Shown piece by piece: positions 23,439 through 35,400 of a DNA stretch of 64,000 bases. Source of the DNA: Crocodylus rhombifer. Its lineage: Eukaryota > Chordata > Crocodylia > Crocodylidae. Position numbers and translations under genes: made by a program. The notes below the pieces were generated by a model. The model was given only the letters and a program-made list of their open reading frames with translations. It made no database searches and was not told the DNA's origin. Location of the stretch: positions 156,903-220,902 of the forward strand of contig JAVSML010000976.1 of assembly GCA_038503035.1 (NCBI GenBank), written 5' to 3'. Each line of letters starts with the position of its first letter. Within the stretch, counting starts at the first letter, position 1.

Positions 23439-26400
23439 CTGTTAAGACAGGACACATGTCATTAATTCAATGATATCTGGTCTCACGCCTCATGTCAGGC
23501 TGGATTTCCAGAGAACACTGGGCTGTGTTCCGCTGTCTTCTAAATTCCTGCCTCACTTTTTTCAGATATGTGACATAGTGTCCTACTGTAGAGATTATTC
23601 CCCACAGCATCAGGATGCACAGCATATTAGAGGGACAGCCACCTGCAGTTCTGTGGACAGCCCCAGTCAAACCCCTGGGGTGAGAGAGTAAGTACTGTGA
23701 AGGCAAAGGAGAGAAAGAGATTAATCCATGGAACATACCTAGAATCTAGAACTAAAGTCCTCTGCATTTGCTGTTCCCTGAAAGCCACTGACTGGCTTCT
23801 ATTTCCTGGTAACCCTTGCAGTGGATCTCTACAGGGAAGAGAAAGTTTTGGCTAAACCAAGCTGGCTCCTATCTCTGCTCTTCTCCCTTAGGCTAATGTG
23901 GATGTGTGTTGAGGGGGAAGAGGGTGGCATTAGCAGAAATCTGGAAGGTAAAAGGTGCTGTGAAAAATGGAAGGGTCTCCTAAAATTCACTTGTTCCCTT
24001 CCCCATCATTGGTCCTTTAGGGAATACCTGTATTCCTAGAGTACTCAGCCTCCAACAGCCCTTGAGGTATCACATGAGAACCCTGCCCACTAAAATAAAA
24101 GTAATCAGAAAATGCAAACAAACAAAAGGATGGAGAGGGCTTGCTGGAGGGATGAAACAGGAAAAGACTAATCTCAAGTTCATTCCAACCCTCCTTGTTC
24201 ATCAAGATGATGGCAGTGAGCCCACGCCACATTGGGAGGCCCATCCTGGCTGGATCCACACTGAGCAAGATTTAATTTCAAATAGTGTTATCACCATCCA
24301 CTGGCTATAGCTGGTAGGGTGAATTAAGGCAAAGTTTCCTACATAAAGGTGAACTTTTATTATAATACAGGGCAGAAACAGATGTGTGATTGTGCAGTCA
24401 CATCTGTCCTGATCCCTCTCTCTTACGGAAGGGGTTAAGTAATGAGCTTCTCAAGTGTGTGCACCCCTAGCACTAATGATGGGTGCCATGGACAATCTCA
24501 ACAGCATCTCTTCCATCAATCCAACAGTCTGCAAAATGCCTATCAGACTCATGGACAGCACCCTGCCCCCCTCATCTGTGAGCTGTGTTGGAGGGATCTG
24601 CATTCACCTGCATTCTCCCAATGGTACCAAAATGCACTTTCCAGATCCAAAAGAAAAAAAGAGGATTCCTCATCTTTAAATCCAGCCGAGTATTTGGTCG
24701 ACACACACTGCAAATAGGTGATGTGGTCTTTAAGCACGCTCACCTTCTTCTTCCGGCTACTGTCTGCTTCTCTTGGTGAAAAGGAGGAAAATTTATCTCT
24801 AGGGACAGGTTTCATGCCAAGCTGCTCTCGGATTTTACTAGGAAGGGGAGGAAAAAAAAAAAAAGAGCACAATATAAGTAAGGACCAAGTGAGCATCATG
24901 CCACAAGATGCCTCTCCCCAGCACCATCGGGATGACAGAATCCAACTCTTATGGCTAAAAAGAAAGGCAAGAGGCTCCCTGGGACCACAGAAGGGCCAAA
25001 ATTCTCCGTTGCGTGTTTGGGTAACAGGCAGCACACTTAAAAAGGACACGCGACATGGACCTTCGTTTGCAATCCTATGAATGCATTTGCACGTTTATCT
25101 TGCTGGGATCCCTCCTGACTTCCTACCCCTGGAGCAAGGGCTGGATTCGATGATCCTCCAGGGTCCCTTCCAGCCCGAATATCTATGAAATCCTATGCAT
25201 CCTGAAACAGGTAGCTGCCTGTGGAAGGACTGAGTCTGTATGCAGGGAGCTGCTGTAAAACCAGCAGAGCTTTACTGGGGGACAATAGTGCTGCATGGGT
25301 TTGCACCCCCTGGAGACCTGGCCCACGGACCTTTGGGGCCAGATGCTGGGAGGATCCCCTGACATCACATACAGGTTTAGCAAAGGCCTCCCAGAGCCAA
25401 TAGCCTCCCCTCACTTGGTCTCCTCCAGACTGAAGTGCAGAAGTTCATTCTCCGTCTCTGTTGTGGATTCAGTAGCATTGGATTCACTTGACCCTGGGCA
25501 GCAGTTCTCTATGGTTTGTTTGGCTGGGGGCGCAGTGATCTCCTCGCCATCTACAAGGGCCTGCGACAGCTCTTCTTCCGTCACAGCTTCAAAGAAACAA
25601 ACAAGGGCCAGTTATAGGGCTAGTCTGATGCTCTAGGCTAGGGGTTGGGAAGCTTTAAAAAAAAGCAGGCTCTCACTTGTAACCTAGCCCCCAACCCCTA
25701 GGCTGTGATCCCCTCTGTAGTGCAGCAGCTCTCCCCGTTGTGCCCCATTACTGAAGCCTCTCCTTACCCTCACCACCAAATGCCACTGATTCCCATTGCC
25801 AAAAGAAATGAGGAGCACAGAATTCAGAGGCAAAAGGGGAAGTGGCGATTGCGGTACTGAGGTAAAAGAGCAGTCCCAGCACAGGGCAGGGAGGCTAGGG
25901 TGGCAGCAGGTGGCCTGGGCACTGCAGAGGAGATCAGCAGCACATGGCACAGGGCAGGGAAAGCACACCCACTGCCTATCCCACCTGCTGTATGCCGGAT
26001 CCGGCCTGTGGGCTGTAGGTGACCAATGTTTGCTCCAGAGAACACAATCCCCATGGAATTAATACAGCAACCCACTGGGAATGTATTACTGCAACAAGCA
26101 GATTACCATAAGACAGGAGTGCCTAACTTGCAGGATGCTTGCTACAAGTGGCATAGGCAGCCTCTGTGGAATACAACAGACAGGGGAGGGGACAGACAGC
26201 ACAGTGGCAGGTAGGGCAGGGAGCAGAAAGCAGAACAGCAGATTGGACAAGGGAAGGGGATCTGAGTGGCACTTGGGGAGGATGTGAGACTAATTTGTGG
26301 CATGCCTGCTAAAGAGCATGGCCTCCCCCCTGCCATAAGGTATGCATGAGCGAGTGTGTACAGACCCCTTATACTGGAGTAGGGAGGAGAATATCCACAG

Positions 26401-29400
26401 AAGTCCAAGGCATGCTTACAGCTTACTTTTCTTCTGCAGTTGCCTTATGTGGGGAGAGGAGAAAGGCCACTGGCAGCCTAAATAAAGACAGATGCCAGCA
26501 AGAGGGAGATCACCACCTTTTTTCCTAGCAGCAAGATGCACAGACAGAAGCCACTACAAGCACAATACCTTGGCGAAAACAGAGAACTGCTCTGTCACAA
26601 ACCAAGGAACAGGCCTTACTTTCTGCACCCGAGTGAGCAGATTCTGTTGTAGCACCTGCATTTTGCCAGAGTAAATGCCAGTATGGTATTCACACTCTAA
26701 TTAGTGGTACAACATCTGCTCTGACAGCTATTGTACTTTGATAAATGTAGATAGTAATACTCGCCTTATAATGGACAAAGGACCCCTGAACACACAGCTG
26801 CTGTGTGACAGGACAGCACAACAGCTAGGAGAGATGTTTAATTAAGTAACCAGGAATCAGCTTTTCTGTTTGAGGAAGTATACTTCAAGTTTTCAGTAAA
26901 CCCAAACATATTCCTTAAACTGAGTTTGAGCCAATGGGGTGCTCTTGCTGCCAAAAAGTAATAATAAAAAATAGCATACTGGGCTATATTAATAGGAGGG
27001 TAATTTGCAAATTGAGGGAACTGATTCTTTGGTTCAACACAGGCAAGGCCTCATCTAGAGTACTGTGTCCAAATTTGGGCCCCCCATGTCAGGAAGGGAA
27101 GGATGTAGACAAGAAAAAGAAAAAGGAGAGTCAAGCAGACAGCAACAAAAATAATCAGAGGTCTGGGAAACAATGACTTGCAAGGAAAGGCTGAAAGAAC
27201 TTGGAATATTTAGTCTGGAGAAGAGAAGACTGAGTTGGGTGGGGGGAAGAGGGGGATATGATACAAGTCTTCATATACCTGAGGTGTGGAGGATGGTGAA
27301 AGATTCTTCTCTGTGACTGCAGGGGACGGGACAAACAATGGTCTTAAAATTACATCAAGAGAAATATAGGTTGAGGATGAGGAGGAACTTTCTGACCCTG
27401 AGCGTGGTTAGGCACTGGAACAGGCTACCTAAGAGACTCTGGAATCTCCATCCTTGAAAGTTTAAGAACAGCTTAGACAAACAGTTGGCTGTAACTGCTT
27501 AGTAAGGGCTGATTCTGCCTTGAGCAGGAGGCTGAACTCGGTGACTGCCTGAGGTCCCTTTCTAGCCCTGCTTTTCTGGAATTCTAAGACTCTCTTCATA
27601 GGTTGGCATATTTCAGACCCTAGTTTCATTCTGAAGCTTTCCTGCCACTGAGTCTATTCTAAGGGACCCACCTTGGTTATCAAGCTTCTGCAGGTTGGGG
27701 AGGTTGCGTAGCACCGTCATTCTGTATCGGTGGGGGTCCGAGCCACAACAAGGATTCTCAGACAACCACAAGACTCTCAGCTGGCGCAGATTTTTCAGGT
27801 AGAAGAGTTCAGTCAGGCTGGCAATGCTATTCTTCCTCAGGTACAGCTCACTCAAATTCTGGCACTGACTTAACGGCTCCAGGTCAGAGATAGCATTCAC
27901 ACTGAACAAAGATGATGAATACCAGAAATGAGACCAGAAGCCTAAAATTTATGAACCATCAGCCACCTACCTGCCTTCCCCTCTCCCTCTCCACCAGTAA
28001 CACAGAGGCAGAAGCAGGACCCCTGCCATTCTGCAGTTCTTCTATCTCACTCTCTGAATCATTTCAACAGCAGACACCTGAAGCCACTCCAAGGGTGCAG
28101 TGCAACTAGGTACCTTGTTGCCAAACACAAATTGGTTACTATTTAACAGGTAATGAAATACAGTCTGGACCAGAGAAAAAGGCTTGTTGCGCCCTTTTTT
28201 TTTTTCGCGTTTTGGAGTGTCACCCTGCAGTCAGCCACCCAGAGCCAGATGCATATAGCTATGCAGGCCAGGCTACTTAACTTTTGAACTCTCTGCTCCA
28301 TCTCACTGCCCTCAGAACTTCTCCCTTCCTCTTCCTCCAGTATCTTTAACGTAAGCATTACCACCTACTTACTCACTCTTTCATCTGTGCTGAGCTACAG
28401 CCTCTGCCACCTGACTCAGAGGCCTGCGTGGGTTTCAAAGGCTCTTGCTGCCAGGGAACAGGTCAGTGGGAAAAAGAAAACATATTTTCCATGAAGGATT
28501 CACAGTCATTTTATTTGTTATTGCTCCCCGAGCTGTCACAGCAGGCTCCTCAAGCATCCACAGAACCAATCAAAGCTCACTACAACCTGATAAAATTCTG
28601 TAACCTTCTGTGGGGCCCGTGGGCACAGGAGGGAATCCAGTGTCGAGAGTGGAATGGGGTTTCGGAAGCAAGAATGGCAACACACATTACACTCGACCTC
28701 TACAAACAGAAATTACTTCCCCTAAAATATGTCATCTCCATACTTACTAAAAATCCAAGTTTAAGTATTACAGGGAAAGACATGGACAGTCTGGGTTGAA
28801 AATATATATGCCCTGCATCTCTACTTTCACAGCGCACTCACCTACATTCACAACACTGGATACTATGGTAGGGAAAGCCAGGTGTCGTCACAAAAGTAGG
28901 AGAGAGCTAAGTACCAAAGAAACAGTCCTAGGTAGTAGCCATCTACAGGATCCAGGACTTCCCCTTCCTACGCTGCTGAGCTGAGGCTGGTAGTCTGATA
29001 CTCACCTGAATGTGATCACCTCAATGTTGGGCAGCTCTCTGCATATTGAAATCTAGACAGAAAAAAAAACAACAAGTTGTATTTCTAGAGATGTCTGGCC
29101 ATAAACAGGAATTTATAGTTCCAATAGCTACATCCTTTAACAAACCCATCAAGAACAACGGGAGAGCAAGTCTGCATTAATCTAACTCGTCACCCTAACC
29201 AAACACATGAAAGAAGGAGCTTCCTGGCTTCACCCACATTTTTGATCACTGAGCACTGTGGTCAATAACTATTTCACTTTTGCCTGGTCATACTGGGAGA
29301 CCAGAAATTCATCCTGCCCAGGGCAGAAGCAGCTGTACTCCCTCTCCCCACACTGCTCATATTCACTAGTTCCCTATTGTTGTTTACAAGACTCACTCTT

Positions 29401-32400
29401 CTCAAAACACCTTTTCCAACCAAGAATAGGGGCTGGAGTCCCCAAGCCGTCAACCACACAGAGAAACAGAAGACTAGTGACCTTTGAAATGACACTAAGG
29501 AGTTTAAACTGTGTTCCTGAGAGCTCAGAATGAATTTGCAGACTGCCTTAATTTAGTACTTCTTCATTTTCAATGAAGAGTGAAGCCAGTCTAAAAGTCC
29601 TTGAACTTCTGCAGCTTGTAAAGTTCAGAAAAGTGTGATACCTGACACACACAAGAGCAGCAGGGCATAGGGCAGGTGCCCTCCTTCTGCAAATGAGATG
29701 AAAAAGTCTGCTTTGCACAAGGACTGTGAATGGGAGCCAGCATAGGTTTAATATATGGAGTTTCATAGATTTCATAGACATCAGGGCTGGAAGGGACCTC
29801 GGGAGATCATCGAGTCCAGCCCCCTGCCCAAAGGGCAGGAAGTCAGCTGGGGTCATAGGATCCCAGCAAGATAAGCATCCAATTTACTCTTGCAGGAGTT
29901 TGTGACCGTTCGACCTCGTCATCCCTTGGGGCGCTCTGGTGAACAGACGTTCCCCCAGATCCTGGTGGTCACCCCTGATAAACTTATAGGTGGCCATCAG
30001 ATCACCCCTGAGCCTACGCTTTTCCAGGCTAAAGAGTCCCATGTCTCTCAGCCTATGATCGTAAGATCTGTTTTCCTGACCTCTGATCATGCGCGTGGCT
30101 CTCCTCTGAACTCTCTCAAGCTTCTCCACATCCTTTTTGAATTGTGGAGCCCAAAACTGGACGCAGTACTCCCCTTTCCCATAAACATCCAAAAAACATT
30201 GGGTTTCCAGTCCTGTCATCTCATCTGGGGCCCATAAGGATACCTGGCTCTTCCCAGTTCCCAAATGAGACTTCAAAGCCCACACCAGCAGCTGGCAGCA
30301 ACTTGCTATGCAGTGTACTGATCCCTGCTGTGTCCCTTTTGGGTTCAGCAATGAATGAGGGGTCCTAAAACTAAAGGAATGTGCCGTAAAGTGGGGAAAA
30401 AATAAAAGAACAAAGTGAGCAAATGCAGGAAGGATACTTACATCTGTGAGGCGGCTGCCCCTGAAAGACAAGAAGATAAATCACTGTGAAAAGTGGCAAA
30501 GCAGAGAATTCAATTTTGAGGCATTTTCAATGAGGCCTTACATAAAGTGAAAGAGATGACAAGCCAAGGCTGATGGTGAGCATGAACACCTTTTTAAAAT
30601 CCACATTATTTAGAAAGCTACAGTCTTGGAGGCGCTTTCCTCTGGTGTAACAGGAAACCCCAGGCACCTGAGCCTGTCCTGTCCTCCTCCCCACAATCCT
30701 TAGCCCTTAGGAACTGTGCACCAGAATCTCTGCTTCTTGCAAATGACCTTCCATGATACAAGACTGAAAGCAAAACAATACTTTCTACCAGGAGGCTGGA
30801 GATAAAAATATAGCAACACCACAAGTGGGACAGAGGGTTGTGTTGCTTCTACTCTCTTCTTTCTCAGTCCTATACTTTCCTAAGCCCTATACTCCCTAAA
30901 GCCTGTTCTTCTATGCACTCAGCAGCTACTCTCTCCCCCATTTTGAGCAAATCACAGCTGGGGAGGCAAACAAATACCTTCCAGATTCCTGAGAGAGTTC
31001 CCCTATCTGCTCTGACCTTACAGGTATGTTTTAACAGCTCCCTGTAAAACATTTGATAGGACAGCTTGAGCAGCTGCTGCCATTAGGACTGAGCTGTGAA
31101 AGAACGTGTTCTAGGTTTGAACATAGTTTCATAGTTTCTAGGGTCGGAAGGGACCTGAGCAGATCATCTAGTCCGGCCCCCTGCCATGGCAGGAAAGATC
31201 ACTGGGGTCAAATGACCCCAGCAAGGTGGTCATCTAACCTCCTCTTAAAACCCCCCAGGGTAGGGGCCTGCACCACTTCTCTTGGAAGTTGGTTCCAGAC
31301 CCTAGCCGCCCTGACCGTGAAGTAGTGCCTCCTGATATCTAACCTAAATCTGCCCTCCGCCAGCTTGTGACCATTATTCCTGGTCACTCCTGGCAGTGCT
31401 CGGGGAACAGTGACTCCCCCCAGTGCCTGCTGATCCCCTCTGACTAGTTTGTAACAGGCCACTAGATCCCCCTCAGCCTTCTCTTTTGGAGACTGAACAG
31501 GTTCAGGTCCCATAGCCTCTCCTCATAGGGCCTGTCCTGCTGTCCCCTGATCATACAAGTGGCCCTCCTCTGGACCCTCTCAATGCTGTTGACATCCCTC
31601 TTGAAGTGTGGCGCCCAGAACTGGACGCAGTACTCCAACTCTGGCCTGACCAGTGCCGCATAGAGGAGGAGGATCACCTCTTTGGACCTGCTCGAGATGC
31701 ATCTGTGGATGCATGACTGCCTCCCCATGATCATCTTGGAGTCAATGACGACTCCAAAATCCTTTTCCGCCTCCGTGCTGACAAGAGGGGAATTCCCTAA
31801 CCTGTAGGTATGGTGCCGGTTGTTCCTCCCCAGGTGCATCACTTTGCACTTGTCTGTGTTGAAACCCATCCTATTCTCATCTGCCCACCCTTGCAACCTG
31901 TCCAGGTCTGATTGTAGCCTGTTGCATCCTTCCAGTGTGCCCACATCCCCCCACATCTTAGTGTCATCAGCAAATTTGACCAGGGTGCTTTTCACCCCCT
32001 CATCCAAATCACTGATGAAGATGTTGAACAGTGCGGGCCCGAGGACGGAGCCCTGCAGAACCCCACTGCCCACTCCTTCCAGGTTGAGAAGGACCCATCC
32101 ACTACCACCCTCTGGGTGCCGCCCTCCAGCCAGTTGGTGACCCATTTGACTGTGTAGGTGTCTACACCACAGCCCCCCAGTTTCTTAATGAGAACGGGGT
32201 GAGAGAGAGTGTCAAAAGCCTTCCGGAAGTCCAGGAAGACTATATCCACTGCTATATGCACTATAACCACATGGCTTGGTTCTCTCCTGAATGCACTTAA
32301 ATTCACATTTGGGAGGCCTATATAGGAGGTACAATTTCCTCCCAACACACAATAATACACGAGTAGTACACAAACTCCATCAGGTGTGGTCATGGGTGAA

Positions 32401-35400
32401 GTAGTATTGGTCACATTAGGCTCCCTCAGCTTGGATGGAAAGTGAGTGCTCTATCAGGATACCAATGGCAATATTATACTACTATTCCCAACAACCTTGT
32501 TAGTTGTAATAGAGGCCACAGGCTCCGGTTCTTAGTAACGATGACTCTTCAGAGTTTATCATTCACAAACGGCACTAGACACAAACATCATGCCCCATTC
32601 TGGCATGGCACTAGCCACCTGTTGAATGCAGCACCAGCATAAAATACAGCTCCTAGCTCAGCGCAAAGAATTCATGGTTTCCAGGCAATCAAAATAACTA
32701 TGTTTAAAACATGCATCTCCTAATTCTCACCAATCACTAAATGTGCTTATGTGATATCATTCACATCCAGTTTTTGCCAGACATTGCATCTGCTATTGCG
32801 ACTTTCTCACTGGATAGAAAAGCCTGTTTACCAGGGTGTTTTGGTGTCTTGTGCCCATCTTATCCACTGTTTTCCAGCCACTGACCTTTTGAGATGTCTA
32901 AAAGTTAATTCTCCTAACTTTCCCAGCACTTCTGCTTAGGGCATACATGGTCTGCTCTCCAGTCACCACGGTTCATAGCTAAGGCCCACTTTGGTTCATG
33001 CTGCTAATGGCCTCTGTATGATTTCTATAGGCACTGAGAGTGGCTGCACAAATCTGTGCTCCAGCAATGCCTACACACGTTTTGCTGAGATCAAGTCCCT
33101 TCTTACATGTAGGATAATTTCACAAGGCCAAACAAATCAATATCAAACTCCAATACAGAAACCCAAGAAAGCCACATGCAAAAATTATAAACACCTCTCT
33201 AAATATTTAGAGTTTCATCAGACATACAGACGTCAGGAAAACCTTAGGAAGGTCAAGTTGTCCATTACTTTTGCTGATGTGACTGAGTCAGCATTAATGT
33301 TTCTGGATTCCTTTGTGGCTGTTAAACTAGAAATGCACATAAATGCATCAATCTCTGCAAACGCAACTTAGACAAGTCAAAATAGCAGACATAAATAGCA
33401 GATGTGAACTTATGTTCATTCCACTTGTAAGAATCACCTCTGAACTGCAACCCCCATGTCATAACGTGCTTCCAGGGAAGTGCATGTATAAATTAACCAT
33501 ATGTACTCTTTCTGCAGTACAGGATAGGGTATCTTAGATCTTAAGGGGATTCTTAGTAATGGGTTATGCATGTAGCAAAGCCATTCATTTTTGCTACTTG
33601 TTGAATTTCAAGAAAAATAGGGAGAACTACTCTCTCAGCTCACTACCCTTTCTCAGCCTCACTTTTAATCTTATCAAGCTGCCAGGGCACAGACCATTTT
33701 TTAAATCACAAATAAGCAGTTTCCATTGCTGGCAGCAAACTGTTTCGTTTCACATATTTGATGCTGGCTTTGCTTGTGTGCAGCGGTAGGCAACAGTTTC
33801 CTCGGACTGACTTACATGTACATTGATGAAAGGAATCTATGTATAGTTTATAAACTCTGACTGACATAATGAGGTTATGATGAAGGCTGCTGTATGATGG
33901 AATGCCTCTGTATAAAGACGCAACAGAAACATTTAGCTTTAATGACTGTACTTTGAAAAACTGACACGCCAAGGAGGTTGGCTGGATCTGGGAGAAACTA
34001 CTTTTACCTTTCTACAGGGAGGGGGCTTAAGACCTGGAAACTTCCAAAACAGGACAAGAGGAGATTAAAAAGTGAGACAGGCTAGAAACTTTAGGCTGGG
34101 ACTGGGGAAGATGAGCATGCGTTAATATGAAGAGCAACCCTTAGATGGAAGGACTCCACGGTTCAGAGGACAAAGAGCTCTAAAATGTAGTTCATATAGT
34201 TTATGAACACAATGGTATGATGTGGTGCCTGGGACAGCAGAAAAAGGTTCCTGGACAAACCCAAGAAATCCAGGCCTAGACTAATCATGGCAGGAAAACA
34301 AATGCCCAGTTTATTATATTTTTGCCTATACTATATTTTTGTGTGGTACTGAATGAAGAGCAGCAGGGCTCTGAAACAATCATCTACTTATACCAACACT
34401 GAATGCCCCAAGAGGGCTCAAGAGCCCCTCAAGAACACTCCTTTGACTGATGTTCTGGGAAAAATCATACTAAAATTGGACAGAAAACTCAGGAGTCAGA
34501 GCGAAGCCCACGTACTTGCCTCACAAGTCCCAGCTCTCACACACAGGTTACAGCCAGAGGAGCTACACCGCACAATGTACCCAGAAACCCCAAGCCAGAA
34601 CAAGTGTCAAAAGCTTGTTCAAACTCAAGAGGTTCAAAACACAATGACTCAATAACCTGGGACCCAGGACAAAAGTCTGGAGAATGAACACACAGAAGAT
34701 GCTGGACCAGAGCTATGACACAAATTACATTAGAGACAGCCTGAGAAAATGGCTAAATTAACACTGCTACATTTAAAAACTTCTCTTTAACCAATTACAT
34801 ACTCAGGTGTGATACTGAAAAAATACTCGGATGAACACGAGTGTATTTACTGAGTGTGTTTTAGTGCAGATAAATAAGAACATTAGTTTCTGTAGACATA
34901 CGTACATCTTTAATCTGTAACACTGGGTACACTGAGAAATGAACTGCCAAAGTAGGACAAGGATGTCATCCTGCACACAACACTAGTCACCCCACCCAGA
35001 AAAAAAACAAAACAAAAACCCAGAAGTGCGCAGGTGTTATCGTCACAGGATGCATTTGTTTTGGCAAAAAACCTGAGAGGTGCTCTAAATCAGAACATGC
35101 TGGTCTATATACCCGCTAAATGAATGCCAAATATACCGTTCTCTGGAATCACAGCAAAAATGCATGCATGTCTGAGGCTGACAAATCAACCATGTTTCAC
35201 TGCTGCAGGGAAACAAGCGCATGGTGTTAGCTTGTTTAGGAGAAATGCATGCAGCTCTTGTTTTTTTTTAAATGAACCATGCTGTAATATGCCTAAGAAA
35301 ATTTTTAGTGTTCCAACCAGGAAGGGAAGTTGTCAACAATACATTAAAGTTTGTAGCAACAAATGAAGAGAAGCCTGCTGCTTTTTGGAAAGTGTCATAA

